From positions 49,048-113,047 of the forward strand of contig CAJBBX010000028.1 in the NCBI GenBank assembly GCA_903951425.1: a stretch of DNA of 64,000 bases. Direction: 5' to 3'. The first letter of the stretch is position 1, and the number at the start of each line of letters is the position of its first letter. Positions 34,912 through 42,779 of the stretch are shown in pieces. The DNA is from an uncultured Chthonomonas sp. GTDB taxonomy: Bacteria > Armatimonadota > Chthonomonadetes > Chthonomonadales > CAJBBX01. The notes under the pieces are model-generated. The model was not told where the DNA came from. It worked only from the letters and a program-made list of their open reading frames with translations, and did not search any database. A program made the position numbers and the translations under genes.

Positions 34912-35655
34912 ATGCGCTTCGGTGTGGCCGACTACGGGATGAACGTCTGGGACGGGGGGCTGCTCGACCTCGAGGAACGCCTCAGCCGCCTGAAGGCGAT
35001 AGGGTACGAGGGCGTCGAGCGGCTTGAGGCGTCGGACACGGCCCAACTGGTCGACCGCGCCGTCACGTTCCGCAAGCTCGGCTGCGCCTGGGGCACCTGT
35101 CGCGGCCCGAATGCCGAACTGACACACCGCTGGGCTGCGGCGATGGGCTCGGCGTATGTCTGGGCCTCGGCCCCCGCACGCGACCTGGCCACGTTCTGCC
35201 GCCAGGTCAACGCCCAGGTGGCGGCATGCGCCCGGCTGGACCTGCGCGTCGGGCTCCACAACCACATGGGCTCGCCGGTGGAGACCCCCGCGCAGTTGGC
35301 CGAGTTCATGGCGCAATGCCCCGGTGCGGGCCTGATCCTCGATACCGCGCACCTGGCCGCAGCCGGCGGGGACCCGCTGGAGGCGCTGGAGGCCTACGGC
35401 GACCGCCTGGTGGCCGTACACCTGAAGGACTGGGAGGTAGTCAACCCCGACCTCGGGCTGGCGCGCTGGACCGAGTGGGGCCGCTTCTGCGGACTGGGGC
35501 GCGGCAACATCGGGATGGACAATCCCGCCGTCCTGCGCCGTCTGGTGGCCATGTGTTACGACGGCTGGGTCTTCGTGGAGCATGACACCCACCTGCGCGA
35601 CCCCTACCTCGACCTGGCCGACAGCCGCCGCTACATGGCAGACGCGCTGCCCTGA
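34912..35655 (+). CDS. Sugar phosphate isomerase/epimerase family TIM barrel
   Basis: A 247-residue xylose isomerase-like barrel. Motifs include YEGVERLE, DLRVGLHNHMGSPVETPAQLAEFM split around LHNHMG, GLILDTAHLAAAGGDP, LVAVHLKDW and DGWVFVEHDTHLRDP, giving the usual metal-binding Glu/Asp/His set. It is closest in style to IolE/IolI and related inosose or keto-sugar isomerases. ATG 34912 has GAAGGGGG at 34898-34906; the GTG at 34894 is less likely. It is followed by a secreted protein gene on the same strand. Substrate not determined. Confidence 0.8.
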   Translation: MRFGVADYGMNVWDGGLLDLEERLSRLKAIGYEGVERLEASDTAQLVDRAVTFRKLGCAWGTCRGPNAELTHRWAAAMGSAYVWASAPARDLATFCRQVNAQVAACARLDLRVGLHNHMGSPVETPAQLAEFMAQCPGAGLILDTAHLAAAGGDPLEALEAYGDRLVAVHLKDWEVVNPDLGLARWTEWGRFCGLGRGNIGMDNPAVLRRLVAMCYDGWVFVEHDTHLRDPYLDLADSRRYMADALP

Positions 35656-35699
35656 CCGCAAGCACGCAACGAAGCCAGGATCACCCCATGGAGGATGCG

Positions 35700-37088
35700 A
35701 TGGATTCCAAGACACTGGGCGCCTGCTGCTGCTTGGCCGCGGTTGCCGCCGGCGCCGGAGCGCAGCAGACCGCCGATACGTTTGTTGAGAACGCCGCCAT
35801 CCGCGTGGGCGTGAACCTAAAGTGGGGCGGGGCCATAACACACGTCTCGGTGCCGGGCGGGCCCAACATCATCAACTCGGCCGACCTTGGGCGCCAGATC
35901 CAGCAGTCCTACTACTCCGGTCCGCCCAACTACCAGCGCGTGGGCAAGCGCAAGAGCCCTGCGTGGTCCGGCTTCCCGTGGAACCCCATCCAGACCGGCG
36001 ATGCCTACCACAACGGCTCCAAGGTGCTGGAGCACCGCGTGGTCAACGGCGAGCTGTATGTCAAGACCGTGCCCATGCTCTGGCCCATGGACAACGATCC
36101 CGGCGAGTGCGTCATGGAGACCTGGATCAAGCTGCTGCCCGGCGGTTCCAAGTTCTCGTACCGCGCCCGGCTCACTAACGCCCGCAGCGACGAGACGCAG
36201 TACCGTGGCAGTAGCCAGGAGGTGCCCGCCGTCTACGTGAACGGCCCGTGGCATCGGCTGATGACCTATCAGGGCGACAAGCCCTTCACCGGAGGCCCCA
36301 TCACCGAGGTCCGCAATGACCACCATGAGGGCTGGCCCTGGGTGAACTACCTGCCCACCGAGGCGTGGGCCGCGCTGGTGAACGAGCAGGGGACAGGCAT
36401 CGGCGTCTGCGTTGAGCGGCCCATGGAGTTCCATGGCGGGTTCGCCGGGCAGCGCGGCAAGGGCGGCGAGAAGGATGGGCCTACCGGCTACATGTCGCCC
36501 ATCGCCACCGAGATCCTCGACCACAACCTCGTGTATGAGTACCGGTGCACGTTCGTCGTGGGCAGCCTGGAGCAGATACGCGCCGAGGCCAGGCGCCTGG
36601 CGCCGAAGTCGCCGCCCTCATGGCGTTTCGACACCGCGCGCCACGGCTGGTACTACGCCAACGGCCGCGACGCGGGATATCCGCTGGCGGAGCGCGGTCT
36701 GGCGGTGATTGCCGACCGGCCCGGCGAGGTCGTGCGCCTTCTGGGCCCGAACACATTCTGGCGCGCTGAGGTGGCGAGTACGGTCCGAGTACGCCTCACG
36801 TCGCGCACGGCGGGCAAGCTCCGCGTCTACTGGCGCGGCACGCCGCCGTTGGTTGCCTCGACCCGGCCCAGTGAGTACGGCAAGTGGCGCGAGACCTGGT
36901 GGGACGCGCCGCGGTCCGTTGAAGCGTCCTTTCAGGCCGGCGACAAGCAGTGGGTGACCCTGAAGCTCGCCGGGGCGCCCGGTTACGAGGGCGGACTGAC
37001 CGGATTGGCGCTGGATGTGCCCGACGGCGTGGCCGTGTTCGAGGTGTCGCTGGGCAACGGGCAGGGGGCGCGTCCCGGCCGGAGTTGA
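35700..37088 (+). CDS. Secreted beta-sandwich-like protein of unknown function
   Basis: A protein of about 462 residues with a signal peptide (about 1-21, ending GAGA/QQ). The first 300 residues are rich in Trp, Tyr, Gly and aromatic-polar strands (GGAITHVSVPGGPNIIN, QQSYYSGPPNYQR, WNPIQTGDAYHNGS) reminiscent of carbohydrate-active secreted proteins. The last 130 residues look like a beta-sandwich carbohydrate-binding or CBM-like domain. No catalytic family was recognised. ATG 35700 has GGAGG 5 nt upstream; ATG 35688 is an alternative. Its TGA overlaps the -35 box of the next promoter. Confidence 0.6.
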   Translation: MDSKTLGACCCLAAVAAGAGAQQTADTFVENAAIRVGVNLKWGGAITHVSVPGGPNIINSADLGRQIQQSYYSGPPNYQRVGKRKSPAWSGFPWNPIQTGDAYHNGSKVLEHRVVNGELYVKTVPMLWPMDNDPGECVMETWIKLLPGGSKFSYRARLTNARSDETQYRGSSQEVPAVYVNGPWHRLMTYQGDKPFTGGPITEVRNDHHEGWPWVNYLPTEAWAALVNEQGTGIGVCVERPMEFHGGFAGQRGKGGEKDGPTGYMSPIATEILDHNLVYEYRCTFVVGSLEQIRAEARRLAPKSPPSWRFDTARHGWYYANGRDAGYPLAERGLAVIADRPGEVVRLLGPNTFWRAEVASTVRVRLTSRTAGKLRVYWRGTPPLVASTRPSEYGKWRETWWDAPRSVEASFQAGDKQWVTLKLAGAPGYEGGLTGLALDVPDGVAVFEVSLGNGQGARPGRS

Positions 37089-37113
37089 CAGCCCGCCGAG
37101 GCGCGGCTATACT
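37085..37113 (+). promoter_or_regulatory. Near-consensus sigma-70 promoter overlapping the upstream stop codon
   Basis: TTGACA (37085-37090) and TATACT (37108-37113) are exactly 17 nt apart. The -35 contains the TGA stop of the preceding gene. Start of transcription near 37120. Confidence 0.75.
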
Positions 37114-37123
37114 TGCCGAGTGG

Positions 37124-37172
37124 CGTCCCTGCTGGGACGGCTGACCGCGTGTGCGTCCGGACCATACGGACG
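37124..37172 (+). other. Two short hairpins in the mRNA leader
   Basis: CGTCCC (37124-37129) pairs with GGGACG (37134-37139), and CGTCCG (37154-37159) pairs with CGGACG (37167-37172). Both lie in the 70-nt leader before the ATG at 37192 and may affect mRNA stability or translation. Confidence 0.35.
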
Positions 37173-37191
37173 GCCGTGATGGGAGAGATCA

Positions 37192-37938
37192 ATGGCGCAG
37201 ACCACCAACAGTCGTTCCGATCTTCTGGAGCGCGCCTATGAGATAGCCGTCAGGCTGGCTATCCGTGGCGTGGCCATCCTCGTCGTATCGGCCGTGCTCT
37301 TGTGGATTCTGAAGCTTGTCAACCTCTACCAACTCTGGCCCGTGGCGGCGCTCGGCATGGCCGCCGGCGTGGTCATCATGTCTGTCGGCTGGTTCCGCGC
37401 CAACCGCGCACGGCAACGGCCGAGCCTGCCCGTCTACTGCCCCTACTGCGAGCACCAGATGATGTTCTTGGCGCAACCGACCGAGGACTATACCTGCGAG
37501 GGCTGCCACCGCCGAGTGCAGTATGAGAACGGGCTTCCCGTGCCCGTGCGCGACCTCACTTGCCCCATCTGCCGGGCCAGCCACAAGGTGTCCGTGAAGG
37601 CGATCCGCTTCACATGCGACAAGTGCAACCGCGGCCTGACGCTGACCGATCCGAACGACCCGAAGTCTATCGTGGCCGAGGCATCGGACATGATGCAGAA
37701 CTACGACGTCATCCTCACCCAGGTCGGGCGCAACCCCGTCGATGTCGCGCTGGCCCTGCAGGATATCCTCGTCTGCAACCTGCCCGATGCCCGCCGCCAG
37801 ATGGAGGGCCTGCCGCTGACGCTGGTCCGCAACGTGCCCGAGCGCAAGGCCGACGCCATCCGCCGTCGCATCCGAGAGCTGGGCGCCACCGTCGTCATCC
37901 GCCCTACCGGCGACACCGCCCCGCGACCCAGCCGGTAG
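37192..37938 (+). CDS. Membrane protein with two zinc ribbons and a ribosomal L7/L12 C-domain-like module
   Basis: A 248-residue protein of unusual architecture. Two membrane helices (about 22-42 and 48-68) form an N-terminal anchor. Two zinc-ribbon-like modules follow: CPYC at 83-86 with CEGC at 102-105, and CPIC at 124-127 with CDKC at 142-145. Residues about 171-237 (YDVILTQVGRNPVDVALAL, NLPDARRQMEGLP, RKADAIRRRIRELGATVVIR) follow the pattern of the L7/L12 C-terminal domain that recruits translation factors. It may be a membrane-anchored sensor or adaptor using this fold for protein contacts. No function is known to me. Confidence 0.65.
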   Translation: MAQTTNSRSDLLERAYEIAVRLAIRGVAILVVSAVLLWILKLVNLYQLWPVAALGMAAGVVIMSVGWFRANRARQRPSLPVYCPYCEHQMMFLAQPTEDYTCEGCHRRVQYENGLPVPVRDLTCPICRASHKVSVKAIRFTCDKCNRGLTLTDPNDPKSIVAEASDMMQNYDVILTQVGRNPVDVALALQDILVCNLPDARRQMEGLPLTLVRNVPERKADAIRRRIRELGATVVIRPTGDTAPRPSR

Positions 37939-37960
37939 GGAGCGGAGGAGCCATAGGCCC

Positions 37961-38212
37961 ATGCCGCAGCCCAGGGTTGTTGCTTACACGACGTCGTGGT
38001 GCCCCGACTGCCACCGATCCAAGCGCCTGCTCGTGCGCCGGGGCGTGGAGTTCGCGGAGATCGATATCGAGCGCGTAGCCGGGGCCGAGGCCGCCATGCG
38101 CGGGCTCAACGGCGGATCGGGCAAGGTGCCCACGATCCTCCTGGGTGACGAGGCGCTGGTGGAGCCGACGGACCTCGACCTGGAGGCGGCCCTGGACCGG
38201 GTGTTCGGCTAG
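37961..38212 (+). CDS. Glutaredoxin/mycoredoxin-like protein
   Basis: An 83-residue thioredoxin-fold protein with active site SWCPDCHRSK (Cys14, Cys17), the KVPTILLGD cis-proline strand and a final helix. The CPDC motif and length match mycoredoxin and NrdH-like glutaredoxins, which reduce mixed disulfides or ribonucleotide reductase. It has a strong GGAGGAG site (37944-37950) and follows the zinc-ribbon gene by 22 nt, so the two may be co-transcribed. A thiol-zinc redox link between them is possible but not shown. Confidence 0.85.
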   Translation: MPQPRVVAYTTSWCPDCHRSKRLLVRRGVEFAEIDIERVAGAEAAMRGLNGGSGKVPTILLGDEALVEPTDLDLEAALDRVFG

Positions 38213-38253
38213 TCTCGGAGGAGATGAAGGGCCGCGGCGGCGGCCCGGTGGAG

Positions 38254-40254
38254 CTACTCGTCCAGCTTGTGGAACATCCCCGCGAAGTACCATCCCACGA
38301 GGCCCAGGAACGTCATCAGCTGGGCGGCCCAGTGTATCGCATTGGTCGGGTCGGTGAAGGGCATCAAGCCGTTCAGCGAGGCACCGATGGGGGTGCCTTT
38401 GGCCATGTCGAGCGGAATGCGCGCCAGCAGCGAGACGATGAAGATGCCTGCCAGAGCCGGGTTGGCGTCGCCCTTGATGAGGCCCAGGACGCCGTAGGCG
38501 ATCCCGCCCACGAATGGGCCGCCGATGCCGGCGAAGCCCACAAACCAGCCCACGTCGGTCGAGTCGTCCTCGCCGTACTGCGCCACGCCGAAGAGCGGCA
38601 GCGCCATCCCCGCGGCAAAGGTCACCAGCGCCAGGAACAGCAGGTACCAGCTCGGCATGAAGTGCGTCAGCAACGTGCCCACGATCACTGCCGCTGCGAG
38701 GGCGCCCGAGTAGAGGGTGATGCTGCGCACCAGCTGGCCACGCTCTTCTTCGGCCATGCCCTCGACAGTGACGACCGGCTTGCCGGCGACTTCGCCGGTG
38801 TCAGCGTCATACTGCGTACCGGAGACCTGATCCACCACCTGATCTTGATAGTACTTAGACTTGGTGGTCTGGACCCGCGTCATCTCGGGGATGCCCACGT
38901 CGGCCGACTTGGGCTTGGGCTGCTGCTGCTTCGGCGGCTGCGGCTGCGCCGGCTGGGAGGCCTTGGGCACGGGAGCGGGCGGCGGCGGGGAGGCAGGTGC
39001 AGGCGTCGGCACTGCTTGCGGTTGCGGTTGCTGACCCTTGCCTTTGCCTGCGGGCTTCTGCTTGCCGGTCGGCCTTCCGGAGATGATCGGTCCGCGGCCC
39101 TGCTGGCCCGATGAAGGCAGGTTGCGCAGATCCTTGCGGCACCAACTGCACTTGTCGCTGGCTTCGCTCTCCATGCCGCACCAGCGGCAGTACCAAGTGC
39201 GCCCGCCTGCCCGAGGCACGGCCACCGGTGCGCCTGCCATGGGCGGGACCACGGTGGCGAGCGACGGCGGCATCGCCGGGGCGATGGGTGCCATGGGAGC
39301 GGCGGGCCGTGGTTGCGGAGCCTGCGGACCACGGGTCTCAAGGGTGGGCAACTCGGGTATCGGCGCGCCGGTCAGGTCCAGCCGGCCCGAGGGGGTCGCC
39401 GGCGCCGCCGGCTCGTCGGCGATGGTCGCCAGCGGCGGCAGATCCAGATCGTCGGCCGACGCGGCCTGGATGGTAGGCCTCGGCCGCTCAGGGGCTACGG
39501 GCGCGGGCGGCGGCGCAGGCGCGGTAGGCTTGGCAATCGGGATCGGCGCGGGAGCGGCAGGCTCCGGCTGCTTGGCGATCGGTATGGGCGCAGGCGCCGT
39601 AGGCTTGGCGATAGGTATGGGCGCAGGCGCCGTAGGCTTGGCGATCGGTATGGGCGCAGGCGCCGTAGGCTTGGCGATGGGGATCGGCGCAGGCGCGGCG
39701 GGTCTGGCAATCGGTATCGGCGCCGGAGCGGGAGGCGGTGCCATGGGAACAGGCGCCGGCGCCGCGGGCTTGGGCGCCGCGATCGGCGTCGGCTGAAGCG
39801 GCTGGGGCGCTGCCGGGCGCAGGTCGAGGGGCTGCGGTGCGGCTGGCCGGGCGTCCAGCGGCTGTGGGCGAACCTCCAGAGGCTGCACAGGCACGGGAGC
39901 AGGGACCACAGGCGTCTGGCGCACGATGGGCGGCGCAGGCGGCGGCGCGGGCGCGGGGCTTGGACGGACCGGACGCGGAGCGGGCGCAGGCGCCGGAGCA
40001 GGTCGCGGCTGCGGACGGGGTTGCGCCGTGCTCTGGGCGACAAACGGAACCGGGTTCAGGTCGTCGTCATATATATCGGGAAGTGAACCCGGGGCATTCT
40101 GCGGACCGGACGATGAGTAGCCAGAGGCGCCGGAGCCTGATCCTGACGTATCAGCGCCGCCGGCCGAAGCCGCGCGTGCCGATGCAAAGGGCTTGCGGCA
40201 CCAGCTACAGACGTCGTCGGTTTCGCTCTCCAGACCGCACCATTTACAGAACAT
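38254..40254 (-). CDS. Proline-rich membrane protein with two zinc ribbons
   Basis: A 666-residue protein in four parts. An N-terminal zinc ribbon (Cys3, Cys6, Cys16, Cys19, in CKWCGLESE and CSWCRK) is followed by a disordered Pro/Ala region with imperfect 11-residue repeats of the type PAPIPIAKPTA (about 176-247). A second near-copy of the zinc ribbon has CRWCGMESE and CSWCRK (Cys356, Cys359, Cys369, Cys372). A Gln/Pro/Lys stretch then leads to about five C-terminal membrane helices (about 515-660). It is convergent with the glutaredoxin gene. The design suggests a membrane-tethered scaffold. Family unknown. Confidence 0.65.
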   Translation of the reverse strand: MFCKWCGLESETDDVCSWCRKPFASARAASAGGADTSGSGSGASGYSSSGPQNAPGSLPDIYDDDLNPVPFVAQSTAQPRPQPRPAPAPAPAPRPVRPSPAPAPPPAPPIVRQTPVVPAPVPVQPLEVRPQPLDARPAAPQPLDLRPAAPQPLQPTPIAAPKPAAPAPVPMAPPPAPAPIPIARPAAPAPIPIAKPTAPAPIPIAKPTAPAPIPIAKPTAPAPIPIAKQPEPAAPAPIPIAKPTAPAPPPAPVAPERPRPTIQAASADDLDLPPLATIADEPAAPATPSGRLDLTGAPIPELPTLETRGPQAPQPRPAAPMAPIAPAMPPSLATVVPPMAGAPVAVPRAGGRTWYCRWCGMESEASDKCSWCRKDLRNLPSSGQQGRGPIISGRPTGKQKPAGKGKGQQPQPQAVPTPAPASPPPPAPVPKASQPAQPQPPKQQQPKPKSADVGIPEMTRVQTTKSKYYQDQVVDQVSGTQYDADTGEVAGKPVVTVEGMAEEERGQLVRSITLYSGALAAAVIVGTLLTHFMPSWYLLFLALVTFAAGMALPLFGVAQYGEDDSTDVGWFVGFAGIGGPFVGGIAYGVLGLIKGDANPALAGIFIVSLLARIPLDMAKGTPIGASLNGLMPFTDPTNAIHWAAQLMTFLGLVGWYFAGMFHKLDE
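39514..39729 (-). repeat. Tandem 33-bp coding repeats
   Basis: About six imperfect copies of a 33-bp unit encode the PAPIPIAKPTA repeats of the proline-rich protein. Three central copies are almost identical at DNA level, so copy number may vary by slippage. Confidence 0.7.
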
Positions 40255-40439
40255 CCAGCGTCTCCGCGGGTTCGCGCAATGTGAGGCGCTTATTGACGTC
40301 GATCTGGCGCAGGTTCATTGCGGGTGTCGCGATCCTCGTCTTGCAGCCTATGGCCGTTTGCGTCTCGGCGAACCCGTGCTCAAGGGGGCGCGTGGATAGC
40401 CGTGGGCGCGGTTACTGATACTCCCGAGGCGAACGAGAC
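40255..40439 (-). other. Long mRNA leader of the proline-rich protein gene, with possible upstream ORF
   Basis: The promoter at 40440-40468 gives a leader of about 180 nt. Within it a 24-codon frame (ATG at 40318 to TAA at 40244-40246) overlaps the main start codon at 40254 out of frame. Its ribosome-binding site is poor. The whole 362-nt gap 40255-40616 otherwise holds only the two divergent promoters listed. Confidence 0.3.
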
Positions 40440-40468
40440 ATTATAGCCCGCGCCCATAGGCGAGTCAA
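40440..40468 (-). promoter_or_regulatory. Near-consensus promoter for the proline-rich protein gene
   Basis: On the minus strand TTGACT (40463-40468) and a perfect TATAAT (40440-40445) are 17 nt apart. Confidence 0.75.
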
Positions 40469-40564
40469 CGACGGAACCGCCGCTGGATTCGCGCTCGCGG
40501 CACAAGTTCCGCGTAATGGACACCGCACGGGGCGCCCATGTTCCTTGTGGGCCGCCTCTGGCGC

Positions 40565-40594
40565 TTGCCGGTTGCACGCTCGCTTGGCTATACT
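40565..40594 (+). promoter_or_regulatory. Promoter for the RbsC/RbsB pair
   Basis: TTGCCG (40565-40570) and TATACT (40589-40594), 18 nt apart. Transcription near 40601 favours the ATG at 40617 with a very short leader. Confidence 0.5.
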
Positions 40595-40616
40595 GCCCGT
40601 TGAGATGAGAGAGCGA

Positions 40617-41729
40617 ATGGCGTACCCTCAGCGGCCGGTGGATGGTCCCTTGGCGCGGATGGGCCGCGGTATCCGACCGTGGCTGATCCTCGGCGTCGTC
40701 TGCGGCGGCTTCTCGCTGCATCCGGCGTTTGTGTCTGCCTTCTGGACGCGCGAGTACCTGCCGAACATCCTGCAGCAGGCAGCCACCAACGTTATCCTGG
40801 CTGTCGGGATGACCTTTGTCATCGTCACGGGCGGCATTGACCTGTCCGTGGGCTCCGTCCTGGCCCTCTCCGGCGTGGCGCTGGGGATGGCCGCCACCGA
40901 TCGTCCGCCGCTCTTCATGGCTGCCCTTGCCGCGGCGCCCGTGGCGGCCCTGGCCCCCTTGGCTCTGCGCAGGCGCGGGGGGCCGCCGTGGAGCATCGCC
41001 CTGGCCTTCGTCGTGGCGCTGGCCGTGGTGACGCCTGCCATGGCGGCCGTGGTGCGTTCCAGCGCCGGGTTGGGCATCGCGGTGGCTTTCGCCTTGCTGG
41101 TGGGGCTTGGTTGCGGGCTCATCAACGGCGCGGTTACCGCCTACGGGGGCATCCCGCCATTCGTGGCCACGCTGGGGATGTTGACGGCCGCGCGCGGGCT
41201 CACGGTGTATGCCACCGACGGCAACAGCGTTTCCGGCCTGCCTCGTGCACTGGGTATGGTCGGAGGAGGCGCCCCGCTGGTTCTGGTGGCGGCCGCTGCA
41301 GTGGTCTCCGGCGTGGTGGCGCTCTCGCTCACCGCGCTGGGGCGTTCGTTCTTGGCTGTGGGCGGCAACCGCGAATCGGCTCGCCTGGCGGGCATCGACG
41401 TGCGGCGCGTCACGCTGTTCGCCTATCTGGCCTCGGGGCTGACCGCCGCGGTGGCGGCCATCGTGCTCACGGCCAAGTTCGGCTTGGCCGACACGGGCGC
41501 GGCCTCCGGCGCGGAACTGAATGCCATCGCCGCGGTCGTCATCGGCGGAACCTCGCTCAGTGGTGGACAGGGGAGCGTCCTGGGTAGCCTCGTGGGCGCG
41601 TTGACGATCGCGGTACTCAATGCCGGACTGGTGCTGGTCGGTGTGCCCGATACGATGCAAGGCGTCGCCATCGGCGCGGTGATCGTTGTGGCGGTCCTGC
41701 TGGATCGCATTCGCCGGAAAGGGGATTAG
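40617..41729 (+). CDS. Sugar ABC transporter permease, RbsC family
   Basis: A 370-residue inner membrane permease of the ribose/xylose/galactose (CUT2) class. Key features are NVILAVGMTFVIVTGGIDLSVGS, GLINGAVTAYGGIPPFVATLG, the cytoplasmic ARLAGIDVRRVTLFAYLASGL segment, and GGTSLSGGQGSVLGSL, which contacts the ATPase. A somewhat long insertion with RRRGGPP separates the second and third helix pairs. The open frame begins at 40545, but promoter position favours ATG 40617. The binding protein gene follows 1 nt later. No ATPase gene lies on either side. Confidence 0.88.
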   Translation: MAYPQRPVDGPLARMGRGIRPWLILGVVCGGFSLHPAFVSAFWTREYLPNILQQAATNVILAVGMTFVIVTGGIDLSVGSVLALSGVALGMAATDRPPLFMAALAAAPVAALAPLALRRRGGPPWSIALAFVVALAVVTPAMAAVVRSSAGLGIAVAFALLVGLGCGLINGAVTAYGGIPPFVATLGMLTAARGLTVYATDGNSVSGLPRALGMVGGGAPLVLVAAAAVVSGVVALSLTALGRSFLAVGGNRESARLAGIDVRRVTLFAYLASGLTAAVAAIVLTAKFGLADTGAASGAELNAIAAVVIGGTSLSGGQGSVLGSLVGALTIAVLNAGLVLVGVPDTMQGVAIGAVIVVAVLLDRIRRKGD

Positions 41730-41730
41730 C

Positions 41731-42738
41731 ATGACCTACCGTTACGTTTTGTCCGGATTGGCCGCGGTGACGCTGTTGGCGGCCATCGGCTGTGCTCCGG
41801 CCGAGGAGAAGAAGCTCGCCGAACCCGCCAGGCCCGCGCCCCCCGCCGCCGCCCTGACGGGCGCCGACCTGGATGGCGTTGCCAAGGCGGAGAAGCCCTT
41901 CAAGCTGGCGCTGATCGTCAAGACGCGGAACAACCCGTTCTTCGATCCCATGATCAAGGCGGCTGAGCAGGCCGCCAAGGAACTGGGCGTGGAGCTCGAG
42001 GTCCAGGCGCCGCCGCAGGAGGGTGACAAGGAGATCCAGTTCTCCATGGTGCAGAACGTCGTGGCCAAGGGCGTGGACGCCATCCTGATCGCCCCGGCGG
42101 ACTCCAAGGGCATCGTGCCCGCGCTGAAGCAGGCGGCCGACAAGGGCGTGCTGGTCATCAACATTGATAACCGAATCGACGCGGCCTCGGCCACGGCGGC
42201 CGGCCTCACGACCGGCGGCTACGTGGGCGCCGACAATGAGGCCGGCGGCATTCTGGCGGGCCAGGCGATGGCGGGCCTGCTCGGTGGCAAGGGCGAAGTC
42301 GCCATCCTTGAGGGCATCCGAGGCGCCGACAACGCGGAGGCCCGCAAACGCGGATTCGAGGCCGGCGTCAAGGATAAGCTTACGGTGGCGTCCCGCGAGT
42401 CGGCCGAGTGGGACACGCAGAAGGCCTACGCCAAGTTCCAGTCGATGCTGGCGGCCAAGCCGAGCATCGCGGGTGTCTTCTGCGCTAACGACAAGATGGC
42501 CATCGGCGCCATGAAGGCTATCCAGGAGGCGGGGAAGCAGGGCAAGATCGCCGTCATCGGTTACGACAACATCCCCGACGTGAAGGCTGCGCTGGCGGCC
42601 GGCGACCTGAAGGCGACCATCGAGCAGCATCCCGACCTTATGGGCCGCTACGGCGTGAAGATGGCCGTGGGCATGCTGTCCGGTAGATTGGCCAAGGGCG
42701 GCGAGTTCCTCGTACCGTTGGAAGTCATCACCAAGTAG
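41731..42738 (+). CDS. Sugar ABC transporter substrate-binding lipoprotein, RbsB family
   Basis: A 335-residue lipoprotein with a lipobox AAIGC at about Cys21 and an Ala/Pro linker, then a periplasmic binding protein type 1 domain: LALIVKTRNNPFFDPMIKAAEQ, KGVDAILIAPADSKGIVPALK, YVGADNEAGG, VFCANDKMAIGAMKAI and IGYDNIPDVKAAL. It captures a pentose, hexose or related sugar for the adjacent RbsC-type permease. Tight coupling (1 nt gap) confirms the pairing. The open frame begins upstream at 41686, but ATG 41731 starts the signal peptide. Confidence 0.9.
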   Translation: MTYRYVLSGLAAVTLLAAIGCAPAEEKKLAEPARPAPPAAALTGADLDGVAKAEKPFKLALIVKTRNNPFFDPMIKAAEQAAKELGVELEVQAPPQEGDKEIQFSMVQNVVAKGVDAILIAPADSKGIVPALKQAADKGVLVINIDNRIDAASATAAGLTTGGYVGADNEAGGILAGQAMAGLLGGKGEVAILEGIRGADNAEARKRGFEAGVKDKLTVASRESAEWDTQKAYAKFQSMLAAKPSIAGVFCANDKMAIGAMKAIQEAGKQGKIAVIGYDNIPDVKAALAAGDLKATIEQHPDLMGRYGVKMAVGMLSGRLAKGGEFLVPLEVITK

Positions 42739-42747
42739 GCTGCACCG

Positions 42748-42779
42748 GCCCGCCGTGCGCTTCTACGGCTGCGGCGGGC
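42748..42779 (+). terminator. Convergent hairpin between RbsB-like and M16 genes
   Basis: GCCCGCCG (42748-42755) pairs with CGGCGGGC (42772-42779). It lies 10 nt after the plus-strand gene and overlaps the end of the minus-strand gene. There is no U-tract, so termination efficiency is uncertain. Confidence 0.3.

Noticed and set aside
34801..35841. A long N-terminal extension of the URO-D family protein
   Set aside because: It is antisense to the TIM-barrel isomerase. ATG 34800 has a perfect AGGAGGT site.
40270..40430. A riboswitch in the leader of the proline-rich protein gene
   Set aside because: A GACGCAAAC stretch recalled the c-di-GMP aptamer, but the other conserved helices and the GGCAAACC strand are missing.
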